Source: Candidatus Spyradenecus faecavium (GTDB lineage Bacteria; Verrucomicrobiota; Kiritimatiellia; RFP12; DVOR01). Taken from it: a stretch of 13,531 bases of DNA. How positions within the stretch are numbered: the first letter of the stretch is position 1; the number at the start of each line of letters is the position of its first letter. A program made the position numbers and the translations under genes. The stretch spans positions 1-13,531 of the forward strand of contig DVOR01000095.1 of NCBI GenBank assembly GCA_018713405.1, in the 5' to 3' direction. The notes beneath the pieces were generated by a model. The model saw nothing but the letters and a program-made list of their open reading frames with translations, had not been told where the DNA came from and made no database searches. This document shows, one piece after another, positions 8,383 to 13,531 of the stretch.

Positions 8383-10093
8383 GGGGCTTCCCCTTTCCGA
8401 AAGGCTTCTTGCCGAAGGGCTTCTTCCCGAACGGCTTGCGCTTGCCGAAGGGCTTGCGGCCCTTGCGCGGGCCGTTGTGCAGGTCCTCGGTCGGGTCGGC
8501 CAGGGCGGGGTTCAGCGGGCGCCCGTCGAAGTCCGCGTCCTTGAGCGCGGAGAGGACGCGGCGGCCCAGCTCGGCGCGGACGTCGAAGAAGGCGAACTCC
8601 CGCTTGATGGCGATGGCGCCGATGTCCTGCGCCGTGATGCCGGCGTGCTCGCACGCCAGGCGGACGACCGCGCCCTCGCGCAGGCCGTCCAGTCGCCCCA
8701 CGTGGAGCATGATGCGCTGGCGCTCGCCGAAGGCCGCGTTGCGCTCGGCGCGGCTGGGCTTCTCCGCGGGGTTGAGGTCCTGCGCGTCCTCGTACGCCTC
8801 GATGAGGGAGGAGAGGCGCAGCTGGAGCACGCGGGCGAGGACCTCCTCTGGCGGCAGCCCGGCCACCAGGGGGGTGACGGCGGGGAGCAGCTCGCGGATG
8901 GTGGGGCTGACCTCCGTCACGCCGTGGATCTGCTCGGCCATCCAAAAGACGTGCTTCTGGCGCACCTCGTCGGCGGTCGGGATGGCGCGCCGCTCGAAGC
9001 GCAGGCCGCACAGCCGCTCGATGAGCCGCAGCTTGCCCGCGTCGCGCGGGGTGAAGAGGACGATTGAGACGCCGCTCTTGCCGGCGCGCGCCGTGCGGCC
9101 GCTGCGGTGGGTGTAGACCGCCGGGTCGTCGGGCAGGTGATAGTGGATGACGTGCGAGATGTCGTCCACGTCCAGCCCGCGTGCCGCCACGTCGGTCGCC
9201 ACCAGGATGCGCACGGCCTTCTCGCGGAACTTCCGCATCACCGCGTCGCGCTGCGCCTGGGAGAGGTCGCCGTGGAGCGCCTCGGCGTAGACGCCGTCGT
9301 GCATGAGGGCCTCGCTCAGCCGCTGGGTGTCCACGCGCGTGCGGCAGAAGACCAGGCCGTACATCTCGGGCACGAAGTCGATGACGCGCCGCAACGCGCC
9401 GTAACGGTTGCGCTCCGCCACGGCATAGGCATGGTGGGCGATGTTGGCCTGCGCCACGTTCCGCTCGCCCACGGTGATCTCGATCGGCTCCGTGAGGTAA
9501 CGCTGGGCGATGGTCTCGACCTCCGGCGGCATGGTCGCGGAGAAGAGCCACATCGCGGCCCCCTCCGGCGTCGCCTCCAGGATGAAGGTCAGCTCGTCGC
9601 GGAAGCCCATGTCCAGCATCTCGTCGGCCTCGTCCAGCACGCACACGCGCACGTCCGCCAGGGAGATGGATTCGCGCCGGATAAGGTCGCAGAGGCGCCC
9701 GGGCGTGGCCACCACCACCTGCGCCCCGCGCTCCAGCCTGCGGATCTGCTGGCCGATGGGCGCGCCGCCGTAACAGGCCGCCACGTGCACCTCGGGCAGG
9801 AACTTCGCGAAGCGCGCCAGCTCCTCGCCGATCTGCAGGCACAGCTCACGCGTTGGCGCCAGGATGAGCGCCTGCGGCCTCGGCGAGGCCCCGTCGATCC
9901 GCGCCAGCAACGGCAACCCATACGCGCACGTCTTGCCCGTGCCCGTCGCCGCCAACGCCACGCAGTCCGGCGCCGGCTCGGCCGACAGTCGCGGAATCGC
10001 CTCCGCCTGAATCGGCATCGGCTCCGTGAAACCAAGCCCCTCAACCGCCTTCAGCAGCGCCTCGGGCAAACCCAAATCCTGAAAACTAGCCAT
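8375..10093 (-). CDS. deaD: DEAD-box RNA helicase with DbpA-type RNA-binding domain, DeaD/CsdA-like
   Basis: DeaD/CsdA helicases remodel structured RNA, notably in ribosome assembly, often in the cold. The 572-residue product has Q motif PMPIQ (25-29), motif I AATGTGKT (48-55), Ia PTRELCLQ (80-87), II DEAD (154-157), III SAT (185-187), V VATDVAARGLDVD (298-310) and VI HRSGRTARAG (329-338). A linker is followed by a DbpA/CsdA-like RNA-binding fold at about 459-532 (IMLHVGRLDGL then IKREFAFFDV). The tail (542-572) repeats KPFGK four times at 547, 553, 558 and 563, a compact basic tail. It starts with ATG at 10093 behind GAGAGGAG and heads the operon with the RhlE-like gene and queD. DbpA is an alternative family name. 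Confidence 0.9.
8395..8458 (-). repeat. In-gene repeats encoding the KPFGK tail
   Basis: Four near-identical 15-18 base units read GGCTTCTTGCCGAAG or close variants on the plus strand and encode the basic KPFGK repeats at the end of the DeaD-like helicase. Such short repeats can gain or lose copies by slippage, so tail length may vary between strains. Confidence 0.6.
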
Positions 10094-10122
10094 AGACTCC
10101 TCTCAAAAGTCCGCGTAGCATA
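10094..10122 (-). promoter_or_regulatory. Promoter and ribosome site of the helicase-queD operon
   Basis: On the minus strand TTTGGTATGCTA gives a -10 box TATGCT at 10117-10122, about 24 bases before the start codon. It resembles the TGTGGTATAGTA block ahead of the GH2 gene. A strong GAGAGGAG ribosome site lies in the short leader. No good -35 box is visible. Function is inferred. Confidence 0.5.
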
Positions 10123-10171
10123 CCAAATCGCGCCGATTCCTGCCCACTCCCCCGCCGCGGCCCCCAAAAGA

Positions 10172-10192
10172 CGCAGTTGGTCATAATAAACG
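10172..10192 (+). repeat. TTGGTCATA repeat, copy 1
   Basis: This 21-base stretch, containing TTGGTCATAATAAACG, is identical to 12729-12749. A third, slightly diverged copy sits at 12788-12809. All three lie in the same orientation and only in the accessory right third of the window. They may be ends of an insertion sequence or a shared promoter or binding site. Confidence 0.7.
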
Positions 10193-10307
10193 CGCCAGTT
10201 CGAAAGGTAATTGCGTGGGGGTAGTGTCGTGGATGTCGCGTTAAGGTTTCGGAAAGAGGGGCGCGATTAGGTGTCTGGATGGATTGGGTGGAATAAGAGA
10301 TGATAGA

Positions 10308-10335
10308 GCCTCCCCCTCCCCGAGGAGAGGGAGGC
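10308..10335. other. Imperfect GC-rich hairpin upstream of the IS30 remnant
   Basis: GCCTCCC and GGGAGGC form the outer stem, with an inner CTCC/GGAG stem across single-base bulges and a short loop. No T tract follows, so it is not a clear terminator. It lies between the left inverted repeat and the transposase remnant. Confidence 0.4.
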
Positions 10336-10394
10336 GCGATTACCCGTCTGAAACGGGGCGCTTCATCTCCCGGGATTCGGAAAGGAGGCCTGAC

Positions 10395-10722
10395 ATGGGC
10401 CAAGACGCGAACACACCCCATCACCGCCAGTGCAGACTTGAGGACCGGCTGATCATTCAGAATGGGTTGGACGAAGCCCACTCGCTCAACGCCATCGCGA
10501 AGAAGATCGGCAAACACCGCTCCGCGGTCTCGCTGGAGGGCGTCGCAACAGCGTGTCGGCACAGAAAGGCGCCTTCGGGCGGCCGTTCAACGACTGTGTC
10601 CATCGCCGTGCCTGCGACCGCCGTCAGCTCTGAGAAGACAACCCGGACTGCCTGAGCAAGTGCTCGACGTGCAGGCTTTGCAACAAGGTCTGCCCGGATT
10701 ACGAGAAGGAACGTTATCTAAG
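10395..10722 (+). pseudogene. IS30-family transposase remnant (N-terminal region, frameshift plus stop)
   Basis: An intact IS30 transposase is a DDE enzyme of about 300-350 residues. Only its N-terminal part is recognisable. ATG at 10395 follows a strong AAAGGAGG site and leads into RLEDRLIIQNGLDEAHSLNA then IAKKIGKHRSAVS, the IS30 helix-turn-helix. Family similarity then moves to another frame near 10537-10548, consistent with a one-base deletion, and continues as NSVSAQKGAFGRPFNDCVHR and the cysteine-rich CSTCRLCNKVCPDYEKERY typical of Firmicutes-like IS30 proteins. In that second frame TGA at 10631-10633 stands where a Cys codon (TGC) would fit. Similarity ends at about 10722; the catalytic domain is missing. 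Without correction the first frame ends at 10655 as an 86-residue peptide with no likely function. Confidence 0.8.
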
Positions 10723-10977
10723 ACACCCAAACGCAACAAAACACCCCGGAAAACGATGTCGCGATTACCTTCTCCAAAGAACTGGCCCTCGCTCCGTCGC
10801 GTTTGGCTGTACCCATCACGCCCCCAAACCGCCTCCCACTCCGCCCCTTTTGCCTCCTTTTCTTCCGTAAGTCTCCCCATTCGCCCGAAAACCCCTCACA
10901 AGAGAGCATTTCCCGGACACCTAATCGCACCCCCTGCGCATTTACCCCTCCCCCTGTCGCAAAAACACTTGCATTCT
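10723..10977. other. Non-coding stretch with strong strand asymmetry
   Basis: No gene is supported here. From about 10798 the plus strand is rich in C, T and A and poor in G, giving many short open frames of Pro, Leu and Ser with no family resemblance. The right inverted repeat (10913-10933) falls inside it. No terminator for the neighbouring lipoprotein gene is visible. Confidence 0.5.
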
Positions 10978-12666
10978 TCAGAGCCAAAGGAAACGCCAGT
11001 CCGTCTCATCGTCGGAACGCGCGACACCGAAAAGACCGCCGAGGAAGGAGAAGGCCCAGTCGTCGTTTGTCTCGTGGGTGACAAGAGAAAGTCCGGGCAG
11101 GGCGAAGCGTTCGCGCGTGCCATCGGCATCGCGGGAGGAACGGTAGAGCCAACCGAGGATACCAAAGGTCTCCTTGCCGGTGTCGGCCTCGTGGACGTTG
11201 TCGTACAGCAGTCCAAGCAGCACCGAGGTGCCAAAGGAATGCCTATATTTCTCGCTTTTATAGAGCAGTCCACGCAAGAGTCTGGTTTCCGTCAAGAACC
11301 CGTCGATGCTTCTTTCGCGGTCGTAAAGCAATCCGCACAAGAGGTCGGTCTCGACATCGAAGTTACCCTCATCGCGGCTCCAAAGGAGGCCCCAAGGTAG
11401 GAGGGTCGTTTGACGGTGACGGTCTTTTAAGATAGCATAGAACTCATCCCCAAAGAGGAGTCCCCAGAGTAAGGCCGAACCGTCATAGGAACCGTCCGCC
11501 GTTTTCCAAGCGAGGGCGTCCAAGAGAAGCCCGGTCTCGCTTTGGGAGACGACGCCTTTGGAATCGACGGTTTTGGAATGGCTGACGAGAGGCGTGAACC
11601 ATTGTCGTTTCTTGGTGGCAAGTCCATCAGTGACGATGTCCTCATACGTACTGCGCCAGAGAAGCCATCCGAAAGCGTTGGTACGCGTGCGTGAGACTTC
11701 GTTGACCTGTTTTGAAGACAGGAGATTTAACATATCTGCGAATCTATGCGAACGGCCATAACGTACAAACTCGCCATGTGCGAGCAAATCAGAAAGAAAG
11801 GTCCACTCCACGCCGGTTATCTTTTCGTAAGAAGAAATCGGGTCTGCGGTACGCTCACGCCATTTCCAGAGTAACCCAAATCCAACGCCCCATTCATTGT
11901 CGACAAGGGGGCCCTCCGGTTTGTCTGCGGACGAGGCCCAGTGGCGGTCATGGGAGACCAGGAAGCGTCTGGAGAAGGAGCGCGTGGGCGTCTCGACCGT
12001 GGCGTAGAAGGGAAGTCCCAAGGGGCCGATGTGGAAGCGCGTTGACTTCTTGTCCCTGTCATAGTAGGAAAGCGGTGTCCAGAGGAGGCTTTCGGTGCCA
12101 CGGTCATTGCCGGCCCAAAACCAGAGGGGCAGAACGCCGTTTGCGGAGTAGCTTTTGCTTGTAATCCACCAGGCAAACGGAAAGAACGTCCGAAGCGTAG
12201 AATCCTTTTCCTTGATGACAATCACATTGAACAGATTGGTGAACTGGACCGGACCGAAGTCGACAGCGTTGAACAGCAGGGGAGAGCCCCACGACTCCTC
12301 GCCCACGTAAAAGAAGGGAAGCAAGAAGCACCGCTCGGGATCGCGATAAAAGAGTGGGAGGAAGCGGTAGACACCCTCCTCGGGAACGGCCGTGGCCAGA
12401 AGGCAGACATCATGGATGCCATGATCGTAGTTGTAGAAGGGAAGGAACGCGAAACAGCCCGGCGAGGATTTGATGAGCGGCCACGCGACATAACGCGCCC
12501 GCCCATCGCTGAGATAGAGCGGCCAGAGATTGAGTGTCTTCCGTTCCTTTTTCTGGTCGTCTCCTGCAAAGAGGGCGATTTCGTTGTAAGGCGTGCGGTG
12601 CTTATCCAACATGCATCCGCACAGGGGAAGAAGTGCCAGTATGGTACTTATCACAATCAACTTCAT
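10978..12666 (-). CDS. Repeat-rich lipoprotein of unknown function
   Basis: No function is recognised. The 562-residue product begins with a lipoprotein signal, hydrophobic residues 4-15 and a lipobox LCGC with Cys18 as the likely lipid site, so it should be exported and membrane-anchored. The first half repeats aromatic LWPLY/FLPLFYRD-like strands (47-51, 75-78, 102-107, 115-120, 179-184, 217-221). The second half repeats a G-[LW]-L-[FWY] strand at Gly402, 426, 445, 466, 485 and 505, spaced 19-24 residues, each followed by a charged turn such as SRDE or YDRER. This suggests stacked beta strands or hairpins, perhaps a barrel or solenoid. The gene has visibly lower G+C than the core genes. The start at 12666 has no strong ribosome site. 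No partner gene is adjacent. Confidence 0.8.
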   Translation of the reverse strand: MKLIVISTILALLPLCGCMLDKHRTPYNEIALFAGDDQKKERKTLNLWPLYLSDGRARYVAWPLIKSSPGCFAFLPFYNYDHGIHDVCLLATAVPEEGVYRFLPLFYRDPERCFLLPFFYVGEESWGSPLLFNAVDFGPVQFTNLFNVIVIKEKDSTLRTFFPFAWWITSKSYSANGVLPLWFWAGNDRGTESLLWTPLSYYDRDKKSTRFHIGPLGLPFYATVETPTRSFSRRFLVSHDRHWASSADKPEGPLVDNEWGVGFGLLWKWRERTADPISSYEKITGVEWTFLSDLLAHGEFVRYGRSHRFADMLNLLSSKQVNEVSRTRTNAFGWLLWRSTYEDIVTDGLATKKRQWFTPLVSHSKTVDSKGVVSQSETGLLLDALAWKTADGSYDGSALLWGLLFGDEFYAILKDRHRQTTLLPWGLLWSRDEGNFDVETDLLCGLLYDRERSIDGFLTETRLLRGLLYKSEKYRHSFGTSVLLGLLYDNVHEADTGKETFGILGWLYRSSRDADGTRERFALPGLSLVTHETNDDWAFSFLGGLFGVARSDDETDWRFLWL

Positions 12667-12728
12667 AAAGATAGCCTAGCAAAGAAGCGCCACATCCGCA
12701 AACGTCGGCCTCTCGCTTCCAAAGGGTG

Positions 12729-12749
12729 CGCAGTTGGTCATAATAAACG
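12729..12749 (+). repeat. TTGGTCATA repeat, copy 2
   Basis: Identical over 21 bases to copy 1 at 10172-10192, about 2.56 kb away in direct orientation. Going right it continues with ACACC, shared in part with copy 3 (AAACGACAC). Confidence 0.7.
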
Positions 12750-12787
12750 ACACCGAAAAACGAAGAGAGGAGGCCTTCAGGAAAGCC

Positions 12788-12809
12788 CGTTGGTCATATG
12801 AAACGACAC
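12788..12809 (+). repeat. TTGGTCATA repeat, copy 3, next to transposase start
   Basis: GTTGGTCATATGAAACGACA here matches copy 2 at 19 of 21 bases over 12789-12809. It ends 14 bases before the transposase ATG, where the left end of an insertion sequence would be expected. Confidence 0.65.
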
Positions 12810-12817
12810 TGTACAAT
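12790..12817 (+). promoter_or_regulatory. Candidate promoter of the transposase gene inside repeat copy 3
   Basis: TTGGTC at 12790-12795 and TACAAT at 12812-12817 are separated by 16 bases, a plausible -35/-10 pair six bases upstream of the start codon. If real, the -35 box is part of the repeat, as is common for insertion sequence ends. The very short leader and absence of a clear ribosome site weaken it. Confidence 0.4.
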
Positions 12818-12823
12818 AAAGGC

Positions 12824-13531
12824 ATGAGAACCATGAGCATCCCTTCCGTAAAAGAGTACATTCGCACCCAACAGCTGAACTGGGAGCGTAAAAAGCGGCT
12901 TGGATTGGCGAACAGAAAGCGCCGGTCCAAGCTTATCACTGATGTGGCAGATGTCCTCCAGTGCTCTCGGGAATGGGCTAATCGCCTCTTGACCGGCAGC
13001 GTCGTTCACAAGGGGCGAAAGGGGCGTGGGAAGACGTACCGGGACGCTGAAATCGAGGTCATCCGAGCACTCTGGAGAGAGCTTGGCGGCCCTTGTGCGC
13101 CCTACCTGCACGCTGGGTTGGGCCGTTTCCTGCGCGACTACCGGGTGCTTCATCACGTCCCGCAGGAGGTCGCGGAGCGCGTCCTGCGCATGAGCGCCTC
13201 GACCATCGCCAGAGCCATCCGCGGGCAAGATCGCCCCAACTCGGTCTGGGCCAAGCCCCGCAACAAACGGTCGGGCAAGAACGCCATTCGGGCCCTTGTC
13301 CCCATCGAGTCTGGCGAGGATCGCCCCGCGCATGAAATCCCGCGCGAGGAGGCACAAAGGAGAGGGAAAAAGGAAAAGGGAATTGGAGGGTGGTGGGGCT
13401 CTGCCCCACGCCCCGGCAGGGCGAAGTTCGCCCTGCACCCCCGGCACGTCCTGCGGACGTGCCTGACTGGGACGCACCAAGCGGCGCAGGGGATTCAGGA
13501 GGAAGACGAGATTCAGGAGGGTGTGCGCCTG
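12824..13531 (+). CDS. Integrase-type (rve) insertion sequence transposase, N-terminal part, probably truncated
   Basis: The frame from ATG at 12824 (or 12833) stays open to the window end, 236 codons. Residues about 31-163 resemble the N-terminal DNA-binding half of the large 'integrase catalytic domain' transposases (ISNCY/IS481-like). They include a helix-turn-helix LITDVADVLQCSREWANRLL (37-56), TYRDAEIEVIRALWRELGGP then C (71-91), VLRMSASTIARAIRG (120-134), and RALVPIES (156-163), which is where the family starts its linker to the DDE domain. After about residue 165 the resemblance stops. The DNA becomes purine-rich, then forms three hairpins, so the rest is probably not transposase. The gene is likely a remnant whose frame happens to stay open; the true end is outside the window. 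Confidence 0.65.
   Translation, partial: MRTMSIPSVKEYIRTQQLNWERKKRLGLANRKRRSKLITDVADVLQCSREWANRLLTGSVVHKGRKGRGKTYRDAEIEVIRALWRELGGPCAPYLHAGLGRFLRDYRVLHHVPQEVAERVLRMSASTIARAIRGQDRPNSVWAKPRNKRSGKNAIRALVPIESGEDRPAHEIPREEAQRRGKKEKGIGGWWGSAPRPGRAKFALHPRHVLRTCLTGTHQAAQGIQEEDEIQEGVRL
13348..13391 (+). other. Purine-rich tract at the transposase breakpoint
   Basis: The plus strand is nearly all A and G here (AAAGGAGAGGGAAAAAGG and onward), unlike the coding sequence before it. It leads directly into the hairpin cluster and probably belongs to the same repeat element. Confidence 0.45.
13393..13463. repeat. REP-like cluster of three hairpins with six-base spacers
   Basis: Three perfect stems follow each other. 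They are GTGGGGC/GCCCCAC (13393-13409, loop TCT), GCAGGGCGAA/TTCGCCCTGC (13416-13436, one-base loop) and GGCACGTCC/GGACGTGCC (13443-13463, loop TGC). The spacers (13410-13415 and 13437-13442) are both six bases and C-rich. The regular layout resembles palindromic intergenic repeats of other GC-rich bacteria. No T tract follows, so a simple terminator is unlikely. Confidence 0.7.
13492..13520 (+). repeat. Short tandem repeat of GATTCAGGAGG
   Basis: GATTCAGGAGG occurs at 13492-13502 and 13510-13520, an 18-base period, just before the window edge. More copies may follow outside. Each copy contains AGGAGG, which can look like a ribosome site. Confidence 0.5.

Larger units (their letters stand above)
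10258..10933 (+). mobile_element. Possible decayed IS30-family element bounded by inverted repeats
   Basis: Positions 10258-10278 and 10913-10933 are inverted copies matching at 19 of 21 bases, with a shared core GACACCTAATCGC. Between them lies the 5' part of an IS30-type transposase gene. IS30 elements are usually about 1-1.2 kb, so this 676-base span would be an internally deleted copy. The pairing of the repeats with the transposase is inferred; no flanking target duplication was recognised, and further CGCGATTA copies nearby weaken the argument. Confidence 0.4.
12667..12823. other. Intergenic region with two TTGGTCATA repeats between divergent genes
   Basis: This gap separates the leftward lipoprotein gene from the rightward transposase. 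It holds repeat copies 2 and 3, whose matching cores start 56 bases apart. On the minus strand copy 2 contains TATTAT (12740-12745), a possible -10 box for the lipoprotein gene about 75 bases upstream of its start. Confidence 0.4.

Noticed and set aside
8395..8458. Possible CRISPR or satellite array at the KPFGK-coding repeats
   Set aside because: Units are in frame, encode a basic helicase tail and have no spacers.
10086..10562. Minus-strand frame of 158 codons upstream of the helicase, which could extend the DeaD-like gene region
   Set aside because: It is antisense to the IS30 remnant and crosses the repeat and promoter sequence. The helicase has its own start with a strong ribosome site.
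10462..11400. Plus-strand frame of 312 codons joining the IS30 remnant to the lipoprotein antisense strand
   Set aside because: Its first part is an out-of-frame reading of IS30 DNA and the rest is antisense to the lipoprotein; no coherent protein family.
12412..12801. Plus-strand frame of 129 codons overlapping the lipoprotein start
   Set aside because: It is antisense to the signal peptide region and runs into the TTGGTCATA repeats; composition is not protein-like.
10258..12809. A composite transposon carrying the lipoprotein as cargo
   Set aside because: The TTGGTCATA copies are direct rather than inverted, no matching right end or target duplication was seen, and the only transposases are broken. 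It is kept as an idea in the findings but not called as a feature.
13393..13463. Rho-independent terminator at the hairpin cluster
   Set aside because: No T tract follows any of the three stems on either strand and they lie inside an open frame.
12794..13480. Minus-strand frame of 228 codons antisense to the integrase-type transposase
   Set aside because: The plus strand shows family resemblance over about 130 residues; the minus frame includes the hairpin cluster and has none.

Overview
The window is GC-rich bacterial chromosome, roughly two-thirds G+C by eye over most of its length. The gene mix suggests a member of the PVC group, perhaps a Kiritimatiellota, Lentisphaerota or Verrucomicrobiota relative. 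Reasons are a divergent FtsZ at the end of a ddl-ftsQ-ftsA-ftsZ cluster, a large secreted glycoside hydrolase, and a lipoprotein with WPL/GLLY-type repeats. This placement is inference; no rRNA or other marker is present to settle it.

Layout. (1) Positions 1-3320, minus strand: the distal end of a division and cell-wall (dcw) cluster, transcribed ddl -> ftsQ -> ftsA -> ftsZ-like, with ftsZ cut by the window edge. (2) Positions 3321-3467: a divergent intergenic region with mirror-image promoters. (3) Positions 3468-6590, plus strand: a 1040-residue secreted glycoside hydrolase of the GH2 type. It is followed by a strong bidirectional terminator at 6622-6659, shared with the convergent operon. 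(4) Positions 6677-10093, minus strand: a three-gene operon of a DeaD/CsdA-like RNA helicase, an RhlE-like RNA helicase and QueD (6-carboxytetrahydropterin synthase). (5) Positions 10094-13531: an accessory region with visibly lower and patchier G+C. It holds an IS30-family transposase remnant between imperfect inverted repeats, a repeat-rich lipoprotein gene (minus strand), three copies of a TTGGTCATA-type repeat, and the start of a second transposase. That second transposase loses its family similarity just before the catalytic domain and runs into a purine tract and three evenly spaced hairpins.

How the genes work together. Ddl makes D-Ala-D-Ala for peptidoglycan, while FtsQ, FtsA and FtsZ build the divisome; tight spacing and an 8-base overlap (ddl/ftsQ) support one transcript. 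The two helicases and QueD form a second tight operon with an RNA-metabolism theme (RNA remodelling and queuosine tRNA modification). The secreted hydrolase is an independent carbohydrate-scavenging gene. The right third looks like a landing zone for mobile DNA, with the lipoprotein as its only apparently intact gene. I found no convincing CRISPR array, phage module, defence system or RNA gene.
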